From Paracoccaceae bacterium (lineage in GTDB: Bacteria; Pseudomonadota; Alphaproteobacteria; Rhodobacterales; Rhodobacteraceae), in assembly GCA_006844665.1 (NCBI GenBank), contig SPJP01000138.1:1-32946 (forward strand): 32,946 nt of DNA, in the 5' to 3' direction. The notes under the pieces are model-generated. The model was not told the origin of the DNA. It made no database searches and saw only the letters and a program-made list of their open reading frames with translations. Shown piece after piece: positions 19,025-26,762 of the stretch; the stretch's first letter is position 1, and every line of letters begins with the position of its first letter. The position numbers and the translations under genes are program-made.

Positions 19025-19311
19025 TCCGTATAACGAGCCTAATTGTTGTGGCCTGCGTCGGTCTTGCGGCCTGTTCCACAACGGAATCGCTGGAAAGCGC
19101 TGAACGCAAATGCGCGCGCGAAGCCAGCCTTGCCGACGGGATCGGCGGATCTATTCGCGGCGGCGTCAGCACAAATGGCCCCACTGGCGGGCTAAGCTTG
19201 ACGGTTACCGACAACATCTTTGCGCCCAAAGATGAAATCGCCGTCTATGAAAACTGCGTTTTCAAACGCACCGGAAAATCACCCTCCCGTACTTTGGGAA
19301 TGGTTAGGTAA
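19021..19311 (+). CDS. small putative lipoprotein inside the sdh operon (2)
   Basis: A 96-residue protein with a second lipoprotein signal: MIRITSLIVVACVGLAAC with lipobox LAAC (Cys18), then a short mature domain with two cysteines (RKCAREA and ENCVFKR). The ATG overlaps the previous stop (ATGA) and sdhB starts 15 bp after its end. I do not recognise the family. Two lipoproteins placed back to back between sdhA and sdhB suggest a shared role, possibly in envelope maintenance. A role in Sdh assembly is only inferred from position. Confidence 0.8.
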   Translation: MIRITSLIVVACVGLAACSTTESLESAERKCAREASLADGIGGSIRGGVSTNGPTGGLSLTVTDNIFAPKDEIAVYENCVFKRTGKSPSRTLGMVR

Positions 19312-19326
19312 AGAAAAGGGAAGATC

Positions 19327-20106
19327 ATGGTACAACTGACCCTGCCCAAGAACTCTAAAATCACGACGGGCAAAACCTGGCCGAAGCCCGAAGGCGCGAC
19401 CAATGTGCGCAAATTCAGCATCTATCGCTGGAACCCGGATGATGGGAAGACGCCGCAGGTTGATACGTATTTCGTGGATATGGACACCTGCGGTCCGATG
19501 ATCCTGGACGCGCTGATCAAGATCAAGAACGAGATCGACCCGACCCTGACGTTCCGCCGGTCTTGCCGCGAAGGGATCTGCGGATCTTGCGCGATGAATA
19601 TCGATGGCATCAACACCCTGGCCTGTATTTACGGCATGGACGAGGTGAAGGGCGATGTGAAGATCTATCCTTTGCCCCACATGCCTGTGGTCAAAGACCT
19701 GATCCCGGATCTGACCCATTTCTACGCTCAGCATGCGTCGATCATGCCGTGGCTGGAAACCAAGACAGACCGCCCCGCAAAAGAATGGAAGCAGTCGATC
19801 GAGGACCGGTCCAAGCTGGACGGCTTGTATGAATGCGTGATGTGCGCGTGCTGTTCGACCTCTTGCCCAAGCTACTGGTGGAATGGCGACGAATATCTTG
19901 GACCAGCTGCCTTGTTGCACGCGTATCGCTGGATCATCGACAGCCGCGATCAGGCCCAGACCGAGCGTTTGGACGATCTGGAAGACCCGTTCAAACTGTA
20001 TCGCTGCCACACGATCATGAACTGCACAAAGACTTGCCCAAAGGGATTGAACCCGGCCAAGGCGATTGCGACGATCAAACATATGATGGTGGAACGCCAA
20101 GCCTAA
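19327..20106 (+). CDS. sdhB: succinate dehydrogenase iron-sulfur subunit
   Basis: A 259-residue electron-transfer subunit with all three cluster-binding regions. The [2Fe-2S] site is CREGICGSC plus a later Cys (INTLAC). The [4Fe-4S] site is [16 protein letters not shown]. The [3Fe-4S] site is [17 protein letters not shown]. It passes electrons from SdhA to the membrane quinone. AAGGGA precedes the ATG. It is the last gene of the operon, followed 26 bp later by a strong terminator. Confidence 0.98.
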   Translation: MVQLTLPKNSKITTGKTWPKPEGATNVRKFSIYRWNPDDGKTPQVDTYFVDMDTCGPMILDALIKIKNEIDPTLTFRRSCREGICGSCAMNIDGINTLACIYGMDEVKGDVKIYPLPHMPVVKDLIPDLTHFYAQHASIMPWLETKTDRPAKEWKQSIEDRSKLDGLYECVMCACCSTSCPSYWWNGDEYLGPAALLHAYRWIIDSRDQAQTERLDDLEDPFKLYRCHTIMNCTKTCPKGLNPAKAIATIKHMMVERQA

Positions 20107-20132
20107 GGCTGCGGCTGTGGCAAGAATTGACC

Positions 20133-20163
20133 AAGGGCGGTGCTACAGGCGCCGCCCTTTTTC
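20133..20163 (+). terminator. intrinsic terminator of the sdh operon
   Basis: Stem AAGGGCGG/CCGCCCTT (20133-20140 with 20152-20159), extended by two further pairs beyond a T-G, with loop TACAG. It is followed by TTTC. Confidence 0.88.
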
Positions 20164-20381
20164 GTGGGCTGGCCATAGTGCGGCGGGCCCACGTGGCCGG
20201 GGCAAAAAAATCCCAAGCAGGGCAAAGAATCCGTTGATTTGGAACAGCATTTGCCCCATATGGCCTGTCAGACGCCAACGCACGCGCCTCTGGCCAGCAA
20301 TTGCTCGTGTTTACGTAGCGACGGTAACGTCTCCCTTGGAAGTGAGCGGTCATATATGGCCGGGTCTATTGGAGATGACCA
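20164..20381 (+). promoter_or_regulatory. long leader/promoter region of the ornithine decarboxylase gene
   Basis: About 220 bp without a credible gene. It contains the perfect 10-bp palindrome AGCAATTGCT (about 20297-20306) and a GC-rich segment that could fold near the coding start. Alphaproteobacterial ornithine decarboxylase genes often carry a structured 5' leader (Rfam speF, RF00518). I cannot confirm that family by eye. Confidence 0.35.
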
Positions 20382-21557
20382 ATGTACGTAGAAACCAGCG
20401 AGTTCGCCGGCGCCCCAGATGTCGCACCGTCTTATTCCCGCATTGAATCCTACATCCGCGCGACGGAGTTTGACCGTCCGACTTTGGTGATGGACCGTGA
20501 TCTTGTCGCCGCCCAGTACCGCGCTTTGGTGGCCGGGCTTGGCAATGCAAAGGTCCATTACGCGATGAAGGCCAACCCGGCGGTCGAGGTGATGGAAACC
20601 CTGCGCGATCTGGGCTGCGGGTTTGATGCCGCCAGCCGGGGCGAGATTTCGCTGTGTCTGTCACTGGGTATTCCTGCGGACCGGATTTCCTATGGCAACA
20701 CGATCAAGCGCGTGCGCGACATTCAGTTCGCCTATAGCGCGGGCATTCGCCTGTTTGCCGCTGATGCGGAAGAAGAGCTGGAAAAGCTGGCCGCCCACGC
20801 CCCCGGCGCGCAGGTCTATATCCGGATCCTTGTCGGCTCGACCGAGGCGGACTGGCCCCTTAGCCGTAAGTTCGGCTGCGCGCCAAGCAAGGCTATTGAT
20901 TTGCTGGATCGTGCCCGGGCGCTTGGCTTGGATCCGGTTGGTCTGTCCTTCCATGTTGGCAGCCAGACAAAGCGCGCCAAGATGTGGGCTGAAACCTTGG
21001 ACCGTGTTGCCATCGTTTGGCACAAAGCGCGCGCTGCGGGACACGGGCTGCAATTGCTGAATATCGGCGGCGGATTCCCTGCGTTTTACGAAGAAAGCGT
21101 CGACGGCCCGACCAGTTATTCGTTGCAAATCATCGACATGGTGCGCGAACGTTTCGGCGCGGATGTTCAGATCATGGCGGAACCGGGTCGCGGCCTTGTG
21201 GCTGAAGCCGGGGTCATCGCGGCCGAGGTTGTTTTGGTGTCGCGCAAGGCGGACACGGATCTGTGCCGCTGGGTGTATCTGGATATCGGCCGGTTTTCCG
21301 GGCTGGCGGAATCCGAAGGCGAAGCGATCCGCTATGAAATTACCACGGACCGGGACAGCGACGCCAAAGGCCCCTGCATTCTGGCGGGTCCGTCTTGTGA
21401 CAGTGTCGACGTGATGTATGAAAAGCGACCGGTGCAATTGCCGGTCACTTTGGAATGCGGTGACAAAGTGATGATCCACAGCACGGGCGCCTATACCAGC
21501 ACCTATTCCAGCGTCGGCTTTAACGGTTTTCCGCCGCTTGCCGTGGTGGTTTTGTAA
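20382..21557 (+). CDS. type III PLP-dependent ornithine/lysine decarboxylase
   Basis: A 391-residue enzyme of the eukaryotic-type (alanine racemase fold) ornithine decarboxylase family, making putrescine (and/or cadaverine) from ornithine (lysine). The PLP lysine is Lys63 in HYAMKANP. GGGFPAFYEE and AEPGRGLVAEAG bind the phosphate, and GPSCDSVDVM holds the catalytic Cys that comes from the partner subunit in the dimer. Length is typical of bacterial members. GGAG lies 8-11 bases ahead of the ATG. Ornithine versus lysine preference cannot be decided by eye. It is followed by its own intrinsic terminator. Confidence 0.92.
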   Translation: MYVETSEFAGAPDVAPSYSRIESYIRATEFDRPTLVMDRDLVAAQYRALVAGLGNAKVHYAMKANPAVEVMETLRDLGCGFDAASRGEISLCLSLGIPADRISYGNTIKRVRDIQFAYSAGIRLFAADAEEELEKLAAHAPGAQVYIRILVGSTEADWPLSRKFGCAPSKAIDLLDRARALGLDPVGLSFHVGSQTKRAKMWAETLDRVAIVWHKARAAGHGLQLLNIGGGFPAFYEESVDGPTSYSLQIIDMVRERFGADVQIMAEPGRGLVAEAGVIAAEVVLVSRKADTDLCRWVYLDIGRFSGLAESEGEAIRYEITTDRDSDAKGPCILAGPSCDSVDVMYEKRPVQLPVTLECGDKVMIHSTGAYTSTYSSVGFNGFPPLAVVVL

Positions 21558-21586
21558 ACAGGCTGTACCGCTGGCCCCGTTGTGCT

Positions 21587-21619
21587 AGCCTTTCGCGTAT
21601 AAAACGCGAGAGGCTTTTT
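21587..21619 (+). terminator. intrinsic terminator of the decarboxylase gene, overlapping the creD ribosome binding site
   Basis: A 12-bp uninterrupted stem (21587-21598 with 21604-21615, one T-G pair, loop ATAAA) runs directly into TTTTT and ends one base before the creD ATG at 21621. The creD Shine-Dalgarno GAGAGG (21608-21613) is inside the 3' arm. Confidence 0.9.
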
Positions 21620-21620
21620 C

Positions 21621-23018
21621 ATGCTTAGATCTTCCGGCATTCGTTACCTGATCGTTTCCCTGTTGGCGCTGTTGATGTTCATCCCGATGTTCTTTGTGGG
21701 CGCGGTGATCGACGGGCGGTCCGACTATAGCCGCGAGGCGGTGCGCGATGTGGGCAAAGAATGGGGCGGCGCGCAGCTGTTGTCGGGGCCTGTGCTGATC
21801 TTGCCTGTCGTTGGGCCTGTGGTCACCAGCGAAAACAGGCAGGTCACGGATCCCCAAACCGGAGAGACCATCACTGAAGTGGTCGAGGTATCTAAGATTG
21901 TCTACAAAGACTCGGTCTATGTGCTGCCCAATGATTTCGCCCTGACATTGGACACGGAAACCACGATCCGCAGCCGTGGGATTTTCAATGTTCCGGTCTA
22001 TTCAGCCCAAGCTGATCTGGCGTTTAACTTCGATCTGTCCGGTGTCGACAGTGCCCTGTTCACGGACGAGCGGATAATTTGGGACGAAGCCCAGATGCGC
22101 GTCAGCCTAAGCGCGAACCGGTCCCTGCGTGGGGATGCATCCTTGAGCGCTGATGGCACCGAATTCGCGCTAGAGCCCGTATCAGGCGGCAGCCGGTTTG
22201 GGGGGATAACCTCGGATATCGGGGACCCGCGCGGCGCGCAGGAGTATAAATTGGCCCTCGGCCTGAACGGTGCGGAATCCCTGCGCGCGACACCTGTGGG
22301 GCGCAGCAGCCAAGTGACGATCACCAGCGATTGGCCCCATCCCAGCTTTTACGGGGCGTTTTTGCCTGACGGCTCTGATGTGAATGATTCCGGGTTCACA
22401 GCCACCTGGACCATTCCCCATTTGGCCCGCGCTTTGCCGCAAATCTCGCGCAGAAATAGTGATGAGACCGCGCGCAATGACACGGCCTTTGGGGTTCGGT
22501 TCTTTCAGCCAAATGATTTCTACCAAAAGGCCTACCGGGCTGCCCGCTACGGGATTTTGTTTATTGCTTTGACCTTTTTGACGGTGCTGTTGATCGAAAA
22601 CCGCTCGCGAAAGCCTGCCCACCCGGTGCAGTATATTCTGATTGGGATCGCCCAGTCGTTATTCGTGCTGTTGATGGTGGCCTATGCGGAACAGATCGGG
22701 TTCGGGGCGGCCTATGCCTTGTCGGCCGGGGCCACGATTGCGCTTCTGACGATGTTTGGCGCGGTGGGCCTAAAGCTGGGCAATCGAACGCCGGTGTTGG
22801 GCCTGATGTTGGTGGTTTTATACGGGGTCTTGTATTTGATCCTGCGGTCAACGGATCTGGCGTTGTTGGCGGGGGCCACTTTGGCCTTTGGGGCGCTGGC
22901 CGGTACGATGTATATGACCAGGAATGAGGATTGGTACGGGCCACCCAAACCCGCCAAAGCGCCAAAAGGTGCAGCTGCGGTTGCAGAACAGGATCCGGAC
23001 GGCCCGCCTGCTGCTTAA
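21621..23018 (+). CDS. creD: CreD-like inner membrane protein
   Basis: A 465-residue membrane protein of the CreD family. It has one N-terminal transmembrane helix (about 8-29), a large extracytoplasmic beta-rich domain (30-310, with GPVLILPV and DWPHPSFYGAFLPD typical of CreD), then about five to six helices and a Pro/Ala-rich cytoplasmic tail. E. coli CreD is controlled by CreBC and affects envelope and colicin phenotypes, but its activity is unknown. No creBC homologue is nearby. The ATG at 21621 is required to keep the first helix. Its ribosome binding site lies in the upstream terminator hairpin. Confidence 0.9.
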   Translation: MLRSSGIRYLIVSLLALLMFIPMFFVGAVIDGRSDYSREAVRDVGKEWGGAQLLSGPVLILPVVGPVVTSENRQVTDPQTGETITEVVEVSKIVYKDSVYVLPNDFALTLDTETTIRSRGIFNVPVYSAQADLAFNFDLSGVDSALFTDERIIWDEAQMRVSLSANRSLRGDASLSADGTEFALEPVSGGSRFGGITSDIGDPRGAQEYKLALGLNGAESLRATPVGRSSQVTITSDWPHPSFYGAFLPDGSDVNDSGFTATWTIPHLARALPQISRRNSDETARNDTAFGVRFFQPNDFYQKAYRAARYGILFIALTFLTVLLIENRSRKPAHPVQYILIGIAQSLFVLLMVAYAEQIGFGAAYALSAGATIALLTMFGAVGLKLGNRTPVLGLMLVVLYGVLYLILRSTDLALLAGATLAFGALAGTMYMTRNEDWYGPPKPAKAPKGAAAVAEQDPDGPPAA

Positions 23019-23336
23019 ACGCAGTTTGACGCCTGGGGATTGACTTGTGGCCTGCAAAGGCGCACATGCCCCCCATGGCATGGATGTCCGCCGCGTGAGC
23101 GGGCCGCTGAGCGTATGCTCCCGACATGCCACAGAGATCGTCTGACGCGGTCTCACTGCGTCCGGCTGATCCGGATAATTGGATTTCCCCCCTCACGCGC
23201 GGGATCCGGCCGGCGGTTCGGCTTTGCCCTGTTCAAAGGGCAAGGTCAGCATCCCCGGAGGACAAGCGTATTGCCCCGAGCATTCGGGGTATGATGATTT
23301 GGGTGCGCGCATCTGCGGCGCCCTGAAAGGACTATT
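23019..23336. other. 318-bp gap before the RNA helicase gene
   Basis: No convincing gene is seen. It holds several perfect small hairpins: CATGCC/GGCATG around 23066-23083, TTGCCCT-N6-AGGGCAA at 23224-23243, and CCCCGA-N4-TCGGGG at 23274-23289. The last two lie within 115 bases of the helicase start and suggest a structured 5' untranslated leader. A small RNA cannot be excluded. Confidence 0.45.
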
Positions 23337-24581
23337 TTGAACTATTTCCAAGAACTCGGCCTGTCCGAGAAGCTCGCCGAACGCATTGCAGAGTTTGGCC
23401 TGAACGATCCGACCCCTATTCAGGCGAAGTCGATCCCAAGCGTGCTGGAAGGCCGTGACCTGATGGGTCTGGCCCAGACCGGCACCGGCAAAACCGCAGC
23501 ATTCGGCCTGCCATTGGTGCAGATGCTGAACGCAACGGGCACAAAGCCGACACCAAAGACCGCCCGCGCGCTGATCCTTGCGCCGACCCGGGAACTGGTG
23601 CGCCAGATCTATGAAAACCTAATCAAGTTTGTCGGCAAGTCTCATCTGAAGGTTTCTATGGTCGTTGGTGGCCAATCCCTGGGCGCGCAGTCCAAACGGA
23701 TGGAGCGGGGCACCGATATTCTGGTCGCCACACCGGGCCGTCTGATTGACCTGTGTGATCGCCGCGCAGTCAGCCTGGCGGAAACCCAGTACCTGGTGTT
23801 GGACGAGGCCGACCAGATGCTGGACATGGGCTTTATCCATGCCCTGCGCCAGATCGCGAAAATGCTGCCCGAGCAACGCCAGACCCTGCTGTTTTCGGCC
23901 ACTATGCCAAAGCTGATGTCCGAGATTGCCAACAGCTATCTGAATGACCCGATCCGCGTTCAAGCAGCACCTCCGGGTAAGGTTGCCGACAAGGTGACCC
24001 AGGTGATCCACTATATCGACAAGGGTGGCAAAGTTGGGCTGCTAAAGCGCTTGATGGCCGAGCATAAGCAAGACCGCGCCCTGGTTTTCGCCCGCACCAA
24101 GCACGGGGCCGAGCGTTTGATGAAAACCCTGGATAGCGCCGGGTTTGCAGCGGGGTCTATCCACGGCAACAAATCCCAAGGCCAGCGCGACCGGGCTTTG
24201 TCCGCGTTCAAAGAGGGCCGGTTGAAGGTGCTGGTTGCAACAGATGTTGCCGCCCGCGGCATCGACATCCCCGAGGTTAAGTTCGTCTATAACTTTGATC
24301 TGCCAAACGTGCCTGAAAACTACGTGCACCGCATTGGTCGGACCGCGCGGGCTGGGGCTGATGGTGCAGCCATCGCGTTCTGCTGCGAGGATGAAGTGAA
24401 AGAACTGCGCCAGATTGAAAAGGTCTTGGGCGGGCCAATGGAAACGGCCAGTGGCCATCCGTGGATCAGCGCAAGCATGGCGGGCAAGCCGGAAAAACCA
24501 GCCGGACGCCCCGGCCAGCGCCGCCGTCGCCCCACACGGGGTTACAACGCCGCCAAGAAAAAGGGCCGCAAAGCCGCTTAG
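23337..24581 (+). CDS. rhlE: DEAD-box ATP-dependent RNA helicase, RhlE type
   Basis: A 414-residue RNA helicase with all core motifs: Q motif PTPIQ (25-29), Walker A AQTGTGKT (46-53), PTRELVRQI, DEAD (156-159), SAT, DVAARGIDIP and HRIGRTARAG, then a short basic tail (RRRRPTRGYNAAKKKGRK). It unwinds RNA in ribosome assembly or mRNA turnover; family members are often cold-induced. The start appears to be TTG (23337), since AAAGGA lies 7 bases ahead and the conserved N-terminus begins there with no ATG available. It ends at a bidirectional terminator shared with the convergent aldo/keto reductase gene. Confidence 0.94.
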   Translation: MNYFQELGLSEKLAERIAEFGLNDPTPIQAKSIPSVLEGRDLMGLAQTGTGKTAAFGLPLVQMLNATGTKPTPKTARALILAPTRELVRQIYENLIKFVGKSHLKVSMVVGGQSLGAQSKRMERGTDILVATPGRLIDLCDRRAVSLAETQYLVLDEADQMLDMGFIHALRQIAKMLPEQRQTLLFSATMPKLMSEIANSYLNDPIRVQAAPPGKVADKVTQVIHYIDKGGKVGLLKRLMAEHKQDRALVFARTKHGAERLMKTLDSAGFAAGSIHGNKSQGQRDRALSAFKEGRLKVLVATDVAARGIDIPEVKFVYNFDLPNVPENYVHRIGRTARAGADGAAIAFCCEDEVKELRQIEKVLGGPMETASGHPWISASMAGKPEKPAGRPGQRRRRPTRGYNAAKKKGRKAA

Positions 24582-24588
24582 TAAAAGA

Positions 24589-24620
24589 AAGGCCCGGACA
24601 ATGCGTCCGGGCCTTTTTCT
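24589..24620. terminator. bidirectional intrinsic terminator
   Basis: Perfect stem AGGCCCGGAC/GTCCGGGCCT (24590-24599 with 24605-24614, loop AATGC). It is followed on the plus strand by TTTTTCTTT and on the minus strand by TTCTTTTAC. It serves the helicase and the convergent reductase gene. Confidence 0.92.
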
Positions 24621-25604
24621 TTAGCAATAGTGCTCGATGGGTTTGTTTTGCAGCGCGTTGTAGCGCGCGCCATAGGCGAAGCCGACCGGCAAAAGACGAG
24701 CGATTTCGGCCCGGTCTTCGTCTGTAAAGGCGATCTGGTCGGCTTGGACAAGCTGTTCCAAATGGGTCGCCGACCGGGTGCCGGGGATGGGCAGGATGTG
24801 GTGGCCCTGATCCAGAACCCAAGCCAAGGCCGCCGCTGATGGATGCCAGCCCTTGTCTTTGCAAAACGCCCGGTACCCGTCGATGATCTTGGTGTTCAGG
24901 CTAAAGTTAGGCTCCTGAAAACGCGGATTGCCGGGGCGGAAATAATCTTGTTTCGGCATATCGGACAATTGCAGCGCCGTTTCGCCGAACATGCCCCGCG
25001 CAATAGGCGAGAACGCGACAAGCGTTGTTCCCAGTTCCGCGCAGGCCTGCACCAGGCCAAGTTCGGCCTGGCGCGTCCAAAGCGAATATTCGTTCTGAAC
25101 GGCCGCCACCGGGTGGACCGTGGCCGCCCGGCGCAAAGTGTAGGGCGCGATTTCGGAAAAGCCGATGCCGCCGATTTTGCCTTCGTCGATGAACTTGACC
25201 AGCGTTCCCATGACGTCCTCGACCGGGATTTCCTGGTCGCGGCGGTGGATATAGAACAGCTCGACATGGTCGCGGCCCAGACGTTTCAACGAGCCTTCGA
25301 GCGAGGTGCGCAATGACGCTTCGTCATTCTTGTAAGGCGGGCGCTGGCCCATATAGATGCCCGCCTTGGTGGCGATGGTCACATCCGCTTTGCTGCGCTT
25401 TAGCCAGGTGCCGATGACGGTTTCTGAAACCCCGTCGCCGTAGATCTCGGCCACGTCCAGATGGTTCACGCCCAGATCTTGGGCCTTGTCCAGGCAAGCG
25501 TGGCTTTCGGTTTCGGTTGTGTCGCCGAATATGCCGCCAAAGCTCATACAGCCAAGGCCGATCACGCCGACGGTATGTCCCGCCAGGTTACGTGTGTTTT
25601 TCAT
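24621..25604 (-). CDS. aldo/keto reductase
   Basis: A 327-residue (alpha/beta)8-barrel NADPH oxidoreductase. The catalytic tetrad is visible: Asp50 and Tyr55 in LDVAEIYG, Lys80 in ATKAG and His120 in FYIHRRD. The C-terminal [12 protein letters not shown] is the cofactor phosphate loop. The opening MSFGGIFG resembles the AKR13/YajO-like groups. The substrate cannot be predicted. Its ATG overlaps the deoD stop (ATGA), so it is the last gene of an H-NS-like/deoD/reductase group. Confidence 0.93.
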   Translation of the reverse strand: MKNTRNLAGHTVGVIGLGCMSFGGIFGDTTETESHACLDKAQDLGVNHLDVAEIYGDGVSETVIGTWLKRSKADVTIATKAGIYMGQRPPYKNDEASLRTSLEGSLKRLGRDHVELFYIHRRDQEIPVEDVMGTLVKFIDEGKIGGIGFSEIAPYTLRRAATVHPVAAVQNEYSLWTRQAELGLVQACAELGTTLVAFSPIARGMFGETALQLSDMPKQDYFRPGNPRFQEPNFSLNTKIIDGYRAFCKDKGWHPSAAALAWVLDQGHHILPIPGTRSATHLEQLVQADQIAFTDEDRAEIARLLPVGFAYGARYNALQNKPIEHYC

Positions 25605-26305
25605 GAAAATGCTGCTTCCAATGCGATTTCTACCATGTCGCCAAAGCTGGATTGGCGCTGATCTGCGGGCAGGGCCTCGCCTGTCAAAAGATGGTCTGAT
25701 ACGGTCAAAACGGCCAGCGCGCGGGCTTTGTAGCGGGCGGCCAGGATATAAAGCTCGGCCGCTTCCATTTCGACGGCAAGGACACCGTGGCGGGTCATTT
25801 GTTCGTTCAGGTCGGGGCGTTCATCGTAAAACACGTCCGACGAATAGATCCCGCCGACATGGGTTGCGACGCTGCGCCCCTGAGATGCCTTATGAGCCGC
25901 CGCCAACAGCCCATAATCGGCACAAGGGGCGAAGTTCAGCTCTTTGAAGATGCCGCTTGAAGGGGTGGACAGCGTTGTCGCCGTCATCGCCAGGATCACG
26001 TCGCGCAGCTTTACATCAGGTTGCATTGCCCCGGTCGAGCCGATGCGGATCAGAGTCTTGGCCCCGTATTCCTTCAACAGCTCGTTCGCGTAGATCGACA
26101 GCGAGGGCATCCCCATGCCGGATCCGTGGATCGTGACGCGGTTGCCGCGCCACGTTCCAGTATATCCCAACATTCCGCGCACTTCGTTCACGCAAGTTGG
26201 GTTATCAAGGAAAGTCTTTGCCGCCCATTTCGCACGCAAGGGGTCCCCCGGCATCAAAACGGTTTCCGCTATTTCGCCAGGCTTTGCGCCGATATGTGGG
26301 GTCAT
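25601..26305 (-). CDS. deoD: purine nucleoside phosphorylase, DeoD type
   Basis: A 234-residue hexameric-type purine nucleoside phosphorylase that cleaves purine (deoxy)nucleosides with phosphate. The active-site residues fall at the same numbers as in E. coli DeoD: His4, Gly20, Arg24, Arg87, Ser90, Glu179-Met180-Glu181 and Asp204 (SDHLLTG). The ATG at 26305 begins at the conserved TPHIGA. It lies 14 bp after the H-NS-like gene and overlaps the reductase start by four bases. It acts in purine salvage. Confidence 0.97.
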   Translation of the reverse strand: MTPHIGAKPGEIAETVLMPGDPLRAKWAAKTFLDNPTCVNEVRGMLGYTGTWRGNRVTIHGSGMGMPSLSIYANELLKEYGAKTLIRIGSTGAMQPDVKLRDVILAMTATTLSTPSSGIFKELNFAPCADYGLLAAAHKASQGRSVATHVGGIYSSDVFYDERPDLNEQMTRHGVLAVEMEAAELYILAARYKARALAVLTVSDHLLTGEALPADQRQSSFGDMVEIALEAAFS

Positions 26306-26319
26306 GAGTTTTTCCGTGA

Positions 26320-26631
26320 TTACAGTTCCAGATCGCTTGCGTCTGTACCAGAAGCAAGTGCTTCTTTAAACCATGCAGGCTGACGGCCTTTGCCGGTCCA
26401 GGTCTGCGAAGGGTTTGCTGGGTTGGCATATTTCGCGATGGACGGTTTGCCAGATGCTGCTTTGCCGCTTAGCAATTCCTGCAGGGTAAAGCCGTACTCT
26501 TTCGCGGTGCTTTCCAATGCTTTCTTTGCATCGGTCTTCTTTTGAACCGCTTTACGCTGCAGTTCTTTTTCAATGTCTGCCTGAAGCGCAACCAGTTCCG
26601 CTTCAGTCATCTCTGTAATGTCAATGCTCAT
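26320..26631 (-). CDS. H-NS family nucleoid-associated protein
   Basis: A 103-residue protein with the two-part H-NS plan. The N-terminal helical oligomerisation region ([21 protein letters not shown], residues about 10-35) is followed by a C-terminal DNA-binding domain with the signature [20 protein letters not shown] (about 67-86). It resembles the HvrA/SPB proteins of Rhodobacter. The start at 26631 ([13 protein letters not shown]) is chosen over 26661 because it begins the conserved helix. It binds AT-rich DNA as a silencer or organiser. It is the first gene of a group with deoD and the reductase. Confidence 0.94.
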   Translation of the reverse strand: MSIDITEMTEAELVALQADIEKELQRKAVQKKTDAKKALESTAKEYGFTLQELLSGKAASGKPSIAKYANPANPSQTWTGKGRQPAWFKEALASGTDASDLEL

Positions 26632-26762
26632 GTGAAGTCTTTCGTTGTGATGTTCCGCCACTAAAACAAAGGAAAACGATACTCAACACGTATTTTTAAC
26701 ATAATCAGCCCGACATTGTACAGTTACCTAAGGTCGTTTCTCCTGCCAATTGAAAGCCGCCG

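Noticed and set aside
20117-20446. 109-residue open frame spanning the sdh terminator and decarboxylase start
   Set aside because: It crosses a strong terminator and the start of a well-supported gene in another frame, with no ribosome binding site or family resemblance.
23126-23326. 66-residue open frame upstream of the helicase
   Set aside because: No ribosome binding site, Arg/Pro/Ser-rich composition and overlap with hairpins suggest untranslated leader instead.
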